Assembly: GCF_031326345.1 (NCBI RefSeq)
Contig: NZ_CP133671.1
Location: 186,001 to 250,000 of the forward strand
Reading direction: 5' to 3'
Length of the DNA: 64,000 nt
Origin: Aureispira sp. CCB-E
Lineage (GTDB): Bacteria; Bacteroidota; Bacteroidia; Chitinophagales; Saprospiraceae
In this document: in pieces, positions 1 to 7,264 of the stretch
How positions within the stretch are numbered: position 1 is the first letter of the stretch
Layout: every line of letters begins with the position of its first letter
Program-made: the position numbers and the translations under genes
Notes under the pieces: model-generated
What the model was told of the DNA's origin: nothing
What the model saw: the letters and a program-made list of their open reading frames with translations, nothing else
Database searches by the model: none

Positions 1-2130
1 AATGACGAAGATAACGCCAAGCGAATTGCTGATTCTTCTCAAATAGCTCTTCAAGAGGGTCAAGGTATTTGTATGATTCAAGATACCAATGGAAACGAGA
101 CTATTTTTAATAATAAATTTGAGTTGGATGGGATTCTTTTTGAAGAACCAACACCTCAATTATTTAATTTTAATAGTTCATTTGGAGCCTGTCCTTCTTG
201 CGAGGGATATGGTCAAGTTATGGGCATAGACGAAGACAAAGTTGTTCCTGACAAAACAAAATCTGTTTTCGAAGAAGCCATTGTTTGTTGGAGAGGTGAA
301 AAAGTCGGGCGTTGGCGTCAAAAATTCTTAAATGTCGCTCACCAACTTGATTTCCCTGTGCACACTCCTTATAGAGATTTAACGGAAGAACAACGTCAAT
401 TATTGTGGACAGGCAACGAACTTTTTGATGGTATCAATGCCTTTTTTGAAGAATTAGAATCCAAGACATATAAAATTCAAAACAGAGTTTTATTGGCTCG
501 TTATCGAGGCAAAACAAAATGCCCTACGTGCTCTGGGTCTCGTCTTCGAAAGGAGGCATTACATGTCTATATTGACGGAAAAACCATTGCCGATTTAATT
601 CATATTCCAATCGAAGATTTTTATGCCTTTTTTGAAAACATAAACCTTTCAGATACCGATTATGAAATTGCTCGTCGTTTAATTATAGAAATTACAACAC
701 GACTTCAATTTATGTTGGATGTTGGATTAAATTATTTGTCAATAGATCGGATCTCTTCGACATTATCTGGTGGAGAAATTCAACGCATCCATTTAACTCG
801 CTCCTTGGGCTCTAACTTAACTAGTTCTTTGTATATTCTGGATGAGCCAAGTATTGGGTTGCACCCTAGAGATACAACTCGTCTAGTCAAGGTGCTTAAA
901 GCACTAAGGGATTTAGGTAATACAGTAGTGGTTGTCGAACACGAAGAGGACATTATTGCCAATGCTGATTATTTGGTTGATATTGGTCCTCAAGCGGGGG
1001 TACATGGTGGCAAAGTTGTTTTTGCAGGTCCTTATGAGAATATCCATAGCGAGGCTGCCGATTGCTTAACCGCCAAATATATGAGTGGTCGGATGGAAAT
1101 TCCAGTTCCTCAACATCGTCGCACATCGACACAGTCTATTACTATAAAAGGAGCTAGACAACACAATTTAAAAGACATAGATGTTACCTTTCCTCTAAAT
1201 ACCTTTATTGCTGTTTCAGGAGTAAGTGGAAGTGGAAAGACAACTCTTATCAAGCAAATTTTATATCCTGCTATGATGCACCAACTAGGCGAAGGAACTG
1301 AAAAGCCTGGGGCACATAGTGCTATAGAGGGAGATACAAAAGCAATCCATCGAGTAGAAATGGTCAATCAACAGCCTATAGGCAAGTCTTCTAGGTCTAA
1401 TCCTGTTACTTATGTCAAAGCTTATGATGCCATTCGTAAACTATTTTCTAGCCAACAAGCTGCCAAAATAAAAGGTTTCAAGCCCAAACACTTTTCTTTT
1501 AATGTGGAAGGTGGTCGATGTGAAACTTGTAAAGGTGCAGGCGAGACAATTGTCAGCATGCAGTTTTTGGCAGATGTGCGATTGACTTGTGATGATTGCA
1601 ATGGTTTCCGCTTCCAAAGTGAGGTATTGAGTGTTCGTTATAAGGATAAAAATATTTATGATGTTCTTAATCTGACGGTAGAGGAAGCGCTGGTTTTCTT
1701 TGAAGACAATGAAGAAATTATCTCAAAAATACAACCACTTTACGATGTAGGTTTGGGGTACATTGGTTTGGGACAACCTTCGAGCACCTTGAGTGGTGGA
1801 GAAGCTCAACGGGTAAAATTAGCTTCTTTCTTGGCAAAGGAGAATAGTCGTGAAAAAATCTTGTTCATCTTTGATGAACCAACTACAGGTTTGCATTTCC
1901 ACGATATACAAAAACTACTCGATGCCTTTAATGCCTTGGTTGAAATTGGACACTCAATTATTGTAATTGAGCATAATTTAGATGTTATCAAATCAGCAGA
2001 TTATGTTATTGATCTAGGTCGAGATGGCGGTGTTAATGGTGGACAGCTTTTATTTCAAGGCACTCCAGAGGACTTGATAAAAGTTAAAGAATCATATACG
2101 GGGGAGTACTTGAAGGAGAAGTTAAGATAA
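1..2130 (+). CDS. uvrA: UvrA excinuclease ATPase subunit, 5'-truncated by the window edge
   Basis: This is the damage-recognition ATPase of nucleotide excision repair. The reading frame is open from base 1, so the internal ATG at 73 is not the true start. About 710 residues are present, against roughly 940 in the family, so the N-terminal ~230 with the first Walker A are missing. Visible parts are the first zinc module (CPSC, later CPTCSGSRL), the first ABC signature LSGGE with Walker B LDEPSIGLHPRD, the second Walker A GVSGSGKTT, the second zinc finger (CETC then CDDC 19 residues later), and the second signature LSGGEAQRV with Walker B FIFDEPTTGLH. All key residues in the visible part are intact. 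A perfect hairpin follows the stop codon. Confidence 0.96.
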   Translation, partial: NDEDNAKRIADSSQIALQEGQGICMIQDTNGNETIFNNKFELDGILFEEPTPQLFNFNSSFGACPSCEGYGQVMGIDEDKVVPDKTKSVFEEAIVCWRGEKVGRWRQKFLNVAHQLDFPVHTPYRDLTEEQRQLLWTGNELFDGINAFFEELESKTYKIQNRVLLARYRGKTKCPTCSGSRLRKEALHVYIDGKTIADLIHIPIEDFYAFFENINLSDTDYEIARRLIIEITTRLQFMLDVGLNYLSIDRISSTLSGGEIQRIHLTRSLGSNLTSSLYILDEPSIGLHPRDTTRLVKVLKALRDLGNTVVVVEHEEDIIANADYLVDIGPQAGVHGGKVVFAGPYENIHSEAADCLTAKYMSGRMEIPVPQHRRTSTQSITIKGARQHNLKDIDVTFPLNTFIAVSGVSGSGKTTLIKQILYPAMMHQLGEGTEKPGAHSAIEGDTKAIHRVEMVNQQPIGKSSRSNPVTYVKAYDAIRKLFSSQQAAKIKGFKPKHFSFNVEGGRCETCKGAGETIVSMQFLADVRLTCDDCNGFRFQSEVLSVRYKDKNIYDVLNLTVEEALVFFEDNEEIISKIQPLYDVGLGYIGLGQPSSTLSGGEAQRVKLASFLAKENSREKILFIFDEPTTGLHFHDIQKLLDAFNALVEIGHSIIVIEHNLDVIKSADYVIDLGRDGGVNGGQLLFQGTPEDLIKVKESYTGEYLKEKLR

Positions 2131-2142
2131 ACCCTACTGATA

Positions 2143-2186
2143 TAAGAATGACAAACTTCAATAAAGATAAAAGTTTGTCATTCTTA
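2143..2186 (+). terminator. Perfect 16-bp hairpin after uvrA
   Basis: The arms at 2143-2158 and 2171-2186 are exact inverted repeats with a 12-nt loop. The hairpin starts 13 bases after the uvrA stop. It lacks a clear T-tract, so it may act as a transcript end or an mRNA-stabilising stem. Confidence 0.6.
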
Positions 2187-2224
2187 ATCTGATAACAAGC
2201 TTATCTATTTAGATAGTCGTTCGT

Positions 2225-2265
2225 AGATAACCTATGGTGCTACTTCGTGGTTTCAACGAACTATT
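2225..2265. repeat. Short dispersed intergenic repeat
   Basis: Bases 2225-2253 match 5233-5261 at 27 of 29 positions; both contain GGTGCTACTTCGTGG. The right part, CAACGAACTATTG, is also the right end of the 138-bp elements at 18405 and 34260. It probably belongs to a REP-like or MITE-like family. Confidence 0.6.
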
Positions 2266-2422
2266 GTTTAGATGGATTGAAACTAAAAATTAGTATTCGT
2301 AAAATTTTCTAAAAAAGCCCCCATCTCTTCTCTTTGAAGCATTCTTGAATTATCTTCAACAATGCTTATTTTTTTGTATCTTTTCGACTTACTTAACAAC
2401 AGCAATCTAAAAACGCAACAAC

Positions 2423-3523
2423 ATGTCGTCTATTCTAAATAAATATGCTCAATTATTAGTCAATTACTGTGTCAGTCTCAAAGAGGGGGAACGTGTCTTT
2501 GTACAGTCTACTACCCTAGCAGAACCTCTGATTCGAGAAGTTTATCGAGAAATATTACGAGCGGGTGGTTTGCCACATATTCAAATGGATTTTAGAGATC
2601 AAAATAACATTCGACTGAATGAGAGTAGTCCTGCCCAGTTGGAATATGTCGATCCTATTTATGCAGCGGCTATGCAAGAGTTTGATGCCTATATCTATAT
2701 CCGTGCTCCTTTTTATAGTCGAGCCACACAGTCTACCAACTCAGAAAATGCAAAATTGGATGCTGCTGCAAAATTACCCTACCGACAACGCTACTCAGAA
2801 CGGACAGCAACCTTAGAATTAAAGCGTACTTTGTGTGAATACCCAACCATTGCCAACGCTCAAAACGCAGGGCTTTCTCTTGAAGAATATGAACACTTCA
2901 TATACAATGCTTGCCATCTTTTTGATGAGAATCCTCAAGCTTGTTGGGAAAACGTGAGTCGCCAACAACAGGCTGCTGTAGATTTGTTGAATAGTAGAAC
3001 TCAGATGCGTTATTTAGGAGAAGGTATTGACATTCGCTTCTCGACAGAAGGGCGCACTTGGATCAATTCCGATGGAAAAACGAATATGCCATCGGGCGAA
3101 GTATACACGGCTCCTGTTGACGATTCGGTCAATGGAACCATTCACTTTGCTTATCCATCGATGTTTATGGGAGAAGAAGTCGAAGGGATTACCCTTTGGG
3201 TAAAAGATGGTTGGGTTGAAAAATGGGAAGCTAAAAAAGGAAAAGCGTTGTTAGATAAAATTTTTGCCATTGACGAAGGGGCTAGACGTTTTGGAGAGGC
3301 TGCCATTGGAACAAATATGCGTATTCAAACTCCTGTTAAGAACATCCTTTTTGATGAAAAAATTGGAGGAACAGTACACATGGCTATTGGGCAAGCCTAT
3401 ATTCAAAATGGAGGCACCAACAAATCTGCGATTCATTGGGATATGATTGCAGACATGAAGAATGGTGGAAAAATTTACGCAGATGATGAATTGATTTATG
3501 AGAGCGGTCAATTTATATTCTAA
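2423..3523 (+). CDS. M29-family aminopeptidase
   Basis: This 366-residue protein resembles M29 (AmpS/AmpT, thermophilic aminopeptidase) metallopeptidases, which remove N-terminal residues using two metal ions. Family features are the N-terminal opening with NYCVSLKEGERVFVQ, and in the C-terminal half the metal-ligand segments GEVYTAP (Glu near residue 226), RRFGEAAIG, GTVHMAIG and IHWDMI. The length is typical. It has no signal peptide, so it is cytoplasmic. The ATG start at 2423 gives a complete N-terminus. It is followed 38 bases later by a membrane-protein gene with no obvious functional link. The family call is firm; the substrate is unknown. Confidence 0.9.
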   Translation: MSSILNKYAQLLVNYCVSLKEGERVFVQSTTLAEPLIREVYREILRAGGLPHIQMDFRDQNNIRLNESSPAQLEYVDPIYAAAMQEFDAYIYIRAPFYSRATQSTNSENAKLDAAAKLPYRQRYSERTATLELKRTLCEYPTIANAQNAGLSLEEYEHFIYNACHLFDENPQACWENVSRQQQAAVDLLNSRTQMRYLGEGIDIRFSTEGRTWINSDGKTNMPSGEVYTAPVDDSVNGTIHFAYPSMFMGEEVEGITLWVKDGWVEKWEAKKGKALLDKIFAIDEGARRFGEAAIGTNMRIQTPVKNILFDEKIGGTVHMAIGQAYIQNGGTNKSAIHWDMIADMKNGGKIYADDELIYESGQFIF

Positions 3524-3561
3524 TAAAAATATACTTGTAAAGTAAGTTACTTGTTTCAATT

Positions 3562-4977
3562 ATGTCGACTTCTACTCTTGATACCAAACCTTCCCAAAAA
3601 CTCTTTTGGTTGGGTGTTTTTAGTTATGCTACCTTAGCTCTATTAGCCATCGTCTTTTATAAAGAGCGTACTATTTTTTGTGACGTTGCTTTTCGCTTTT
3701 TTGCTATTATCAAGGCAGATGACTACGCCATACAAGCCAATCGTTTTGGTTCTTATTTTACGCAATCGTTCTTATACCTTAGTCAAGCAATAGGTTTACC
3801 GCTTAAGTACGTAATGATAAACTACTCTTTGGGTTTTGTCATCTACAAAGCGCTAGGATTTTTTATCTGCTTAAATGTTTTAAAGAAGCCTAAATTTGCA
3901 CAGACAATTCTATTAGTCGATTTGCTCATTGTTTCCGAAACCTTTTATTGGATTCAGTCAGAGCTGGTAGAAAGCTTAACTTTTTTGATATTCTACTTTG
4001 CTTTCTTGCAATATTCCGCAGAGCGAAAGGTACATGTTTTACGCTTACTGTTGTTGTTGGGTATGCTTATAACGGCTGTATTCTTTCATCCACTGTCGTT
4101 TATTAACATCACCTTTCTTTCCTTATTTTTATTTTTAAGCACAGACCATCGCAACTTTAAGAAATATATTCTGATTGCCTTTCCTATCATGCTAGGTATT
4201 TTGGCTGTCAAAACCTTGTATTTTAAAACAACTTATGACACCAATGCCAGTAGTGGTATTAATAATTTTGTTCGCTTCTTCCCTGATTATATATCCATTA
4301 AAAGCAATCGACATTTTGGGCACCACTTGCTAACGGACTACTATTTCTTGCCTATTCTATGGGTTATTGTCTTAGGGTATTATGCCCAAAAACGCTTTAA
4401 AATGAAGTTTTTCCTATTGTTTTTCTTTGTTTTAGGTTATTTGCTTCTAATTAATGTTTCTCAACCTGAAGGGCATATCATTTTCCACATGGAATCTTTT
4501 TATATGCCTTTAAGCTTATTCATATCCCTTGCCTTTGTGCAAGATATTCTACCATTATTAGCTTCAAAAAAAGCGATAACACTGCTCACTTTCATTGTTG
4601 TCTGTCGATTGATCCATATTGGCTTTCAACATGAAAAGTTTTCTAAACCATTGGAATGGAAACAAGCATTACTGAAAGAAACTGCTCATTTAGAAAATAA
4701 GAAGCTGGCTATCTATTATAAAGATGCCCCCGAAAATTTGATGTTAACTTGGGGAAGTTCTTATGAATTTTGGATGCTATCTACTATCGAAACGGGTGTG
4801 GCTAGGTCTATTATTATTTATGACAATCCTAATACTATGACACCTGGTAGAATGCATCTCAAAAATGTTTTCTTATCTCAGTGGGGAGGTTCTGCCTACA
4901 ACGATTTACCCAAAGCTTACTTTCCTTTTCAAGATAGTACACATGGCTATGTATTTTACAAACCACTTGCTAAATAA
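3562..4977 (+). CDS. Polytopic membrane protein of unknown function
   Basis: This 471-residue protein is dominated by hydrophobic helices: about ten likely transmembrane segments from residue 15 to about 350, then a soluble C-terminal ~110 residues with several aromatic patches (LMLTWGSSYEFWML). The topology recalls integral-membrane glycosyltransferases or their accessory proteins, but I see no catalytic signature and give no function. It may be co-transcribed with the aminopeptidase upstream (38-bp gap). The downstream 600 bases hold only repeats. Confidence 0.7.
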   Translation: MSTSTLDTKPSQKLFWLGVFSYATLALLAIVFYKERTIFCDVAFRFFAIIKADDYAIQANRFGSYFTQSFLYLSQAIGLPLKYVMINYSLGFVIYKALGFFICLNVLKKPKFAQTILLVDLLIVSETFYWIQSELVESLTFLIFYFAFLQYSAERKVHVLRLLLLLGMLITAVFFHPLSFINITFLSLFLFLSTDHRNFKKYILIAFPIMLGILAVKTLYFKTTYDTNASSGINNFVRFFPDYISIKSNRHFGHHLLTDYYFLPILWVIVLGYYAQKRFKMKFFLLFFFVLGYLLLINVSQPEGHIIFHMESFYMPLSLFISLAFVQDILPLLASKKAITLLTFIVVCRLIHIGFQHEKFSKPLEWKQALLKETAHLENKKLAIYYKDAPENLMLTWGSSYEFWMLSTIETGVARSIIIYDNPNTMTPGRMHLKNVFLSQWGGSAYNDLPKAYFPFQDSTHGYVFYKPLAK

Positions 4978-5105
4978 AAAAAGGAAATGTAGGTAAAGTT
5001 ATTCTCTCCTATTATTTATTTACAATTGATTTACTTGTTGGGTATTATGGAAATTTATTGCATGAGGACTTTGCCGTTGTTATGACATCTGGCTAAGTTT
5101 TCGTG

Positions 5106-5165
5106 ATTTTTTATAGTTGCGACCGAAGGGAAGCAATCCGAAGGACCTCTGGCATTATAAAAAAT
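5106..5165. repeat. Inverted-repeat hairpin, REP-like
   Basis: ATTTTTTATA at 5106-5115 and its exact complement at 5156-5165 enclose 40 bases containing two CCGAAGG copies. Confidence 0.5.
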
Positions 5166-5232
5166 AGAAAACCCGAAGGCTCAACGAAGCTAATTAGTCA
5201 GTAAATATCATGCAAATTGGAATATCAACCCT

Positions 5233-5305
5233 AGATTACCTTTGGTGCTACTTCGTGGTTTGGTTCTTTTATCAATGACCCCGAAGGCTCACGCAGTAAA
5301 AGAAC
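5233..5305. repeat. Dispersed 29-bp repeat plus 9-bp hairpin
   Basis: Bases 5233-5261 match 2225-2253 (27 of 29). They run directly into an inverted repeat, GTTCTTTTA at 5263-5271 and its complement at 5297-5305, enclosing another CCGAAGG. Confidence 0.5.
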
Positions 5306-5583
5306 AAAAAAACAGCATTTCCAGCTCTCATATTAAACTTTTTTACAAACTGATAATAACTGGATTTTAATACGTCAAAACATCCTGAAGCTATAATGGC
5401 TAAAATTACCCTTTCTTTTCTTGGTTGTTTATACTAAAACAATTGCTATTCTGATACATCTACCACTTAACATCAAGATAGACCTAACCACTAAATTATA
5501 GTTCTTATTTTAGAGCGAAGCAATCAATTACCTCACTCATTTTCACAACAACAAGAAGTAGGTTCGTGATTTTTGCCTATAAT

Positions 5584-6774
5584 TTACCCTTCTGCATTCA
5601 TTTTTCGTTGTTTCCCCAACAAGATAACGGTTGAGATCACCCCAATGATAAATAGAACAATTGCTATGTATTGTGCTTGTGATAGAGAAAACCCTGCCAC
5701 AGAATAATCTTCATTAACACGAATCATTTCAAGAAGAAAACGCTCTAGACCTGTTAGAATTAAGTAGACTGTAAATACAATTCCATGAAAAGTTACTTTA
5801 TGTCGAATTGTCCATAAAATGGCAAAAATAATTAGACAAATAATCAACTCATAGATAGGCGTTGGGAAAACAGGTTCCTGCAAGATGTGGCAATAGTCAC
5901 CAAAATTATCTGGATAATAACAATCTTCCAATGGAATGCCTTCATTAATGACGTTATTAGGATAACGATAGCCCCACAACCAATCAGGAATCCAATTGTA
6001 TGGTTTGGCGTATCTATTAGGATCTCCCCAGTCGCCATCTCCTGAAAAATGACAGCCCAAACGCCCCAAGCCTGTCCCCAAAATCATAGCAGGTGCACAA
6101 GCATCTAGCATTTGATTAAGTGCAATTTTTTTACTCCGAATATAATAAGAGACGACAAAGAACGCTAAAATAAAACCGCCATAAACACTCAAGCCACTAC
6201 CGCTAAAAAAATCGCGAACGACACTTTCCCAAGAACTATAATCCACCTCCGTCATATATAAGAGCTTTGCACCGACAATTCCACTGATAGCAGCAATAAT
6301 AATAATATCGCTTACACGTTGGTGTGGCATAATCGTTTCTTGGATCGTTTGAGGAGTTGGATATAATTCCAATTCTTTCTTTTTTTCTCTATACTTAGAC
6401 AAAGCAAACAACCCTGCCAAGAAAATTCCTCCTATCCAAGAACCATGTTGCATAGAGAGCAAGTAGTCTTTGGCATCTGGACCTATGAACAAATCTGGAT
6501 ACTGAATGGCATAAAACCCTTTAAATCCAAAAATAAACCCTAATAAAGCATTGACCAATACATCCACCAAAGACAATGGTTTTCCCACTTCTTTGGACTC
6601 CTCTACCCCTTCTAACATCCCCAATCGCTCTCTACGTCTCAAATCTAGACTAAGCGCAACGCCACATGCTAAAAAAGTTAACGCTAGAAAAAAGCCATAT
6701 GTTTGTACCAATGCTAGTGCAGGAATATCTAACCCCAATAAATCATAAAAAGCATATCTTAAATTAGGATACAT
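5584..6774 (-). CDS. lgt: Prolipoprotein diacylglyceryl transferase
   Basis: Lgt moves diacylglycerol from phosphatidylglycerol to the lipobox cysteine of prolipoproteins in the inner membrane. The 396-residue protein has about seven hydrophobic segments and the Lgt core: SVYGGFILAF, then the signature region GRLGCHFSGDGDWGDP, and PTPIYE near the C-terminus. It is about 100 residues longer than the Escherichia coli enzyme because of a soluble insert in the N-terminal half. The histidine and asparagine found at the YGG and GRxGxF positions in proteobacterial Lgt are replaced (Y and H here), which I believe is usual in the Bacteroidota form. The lipoproteins in this window (29610, 46739, 51503, 61546) are expected substrates. 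Confidence 0.87.
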   Translation of the reverse strand: MYPNLRYAFYDLLGLDIPALALVQTYGFFLALTFLACGVALSLDLRRRERLGMLEGVEESKEVGKPLSLVDVLVNALLGFIFGFKGFYAIQYPDLFIGPDAKDYLLSMQHGSWIGGIFLAGLFALSKYREKKKELELYPTPQTIQETIMPHQRVSDIIIIAAISGIVGAKLLYMTEVDYSSWESVVRDFFSGSGLSVYGGFILAFFVVSYYIRSKKIALNQMLDACAPAMILGTGLGRLGCHFSGDGDWGDPNRYAKPYNWIPDWLWGYRYPNNVINEGIPLEDCYYPDNFGDYCHILQEPVFPTPIYELIICLIIFAILWTIRHKVTFHGIVFTVYLILTGLERFLLEMIRVNEDYSVAGFSLSQAQYIAIVLFIIGVISTVILLGKQRKMNAEG

Positions 6775-7264
6775 AGTTTTTGTTTTAATTATCAGTCTAT
6801 ACAGACGCTAAGATTTTGGTTGCCGTCAAAATTAACAATAAAAAATGAAATCTAGTTTTGTTAATTGTTTTTCATCGTATAAAAATGATTGTCGCTTCTT
6901 TTATTGAATAAATAAGTACTTTGGTTGAAAAAGCATACCAATACCAAAAAAAGAACCTTTTTAATGTTTTTTTTGAACCTAAAGAACTCACTGGTTCATT
7001 CCTATAATTAAGAGATTGAAAAGAATAAGGTTTCAGAAGGGAATAGTTAATTATTTTAACATTATATTAAGAACATCAATAACAACTATCCGATACTATA
7101 ATTTGTTTTTTCCCTACTTTTCATAGATTCGACGTTTGCTATTTAGACTATGCCGCCTTATCCCTTTATCTTTATACATTATAATGCCCAAAAGTATCAC
7201 ACTAACAATCTACTGAATACATTCTTTCAGCCAACTGTTGCAATTAAGACCTAAAAAAGATCAA
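6775..7264. other. Divergent intergenic region between lgt and the CHAT gene
   Basis: These 490 AT-rich bases lie between divergent genes and must hold both promoters. I see no gene. TATAATTTG at about 7097-7105 is near the Bacteroidota -7 consensus but has one extra base, and I could not assign a convincing start site. Confidence 0.4.

Larger units (their letters stand above)
4978..5583. other. Intergenic region with repeats and hairpins
   Basis: I see no gene in these 606 bases. They contain a 10-bp inverted repeat (5106-5115 with 5156-5165) enclosing CCGAAGG motifs, a 9-bp inverted repeat (5263-5271 with 5297-5305), and the dispersed 29-bp repeat at 5233-5261. The motif CCGAAGG recurs four times. 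The overall look is of a REP/BIME-like repeat cluster between two convergent genes. Confidence 0.6.

Noticed and set aside
780-1991. Minus-strand ORFs inside uvrA
   Set aside because: They are shadows of the uvrA frame with no coding character or motifs.
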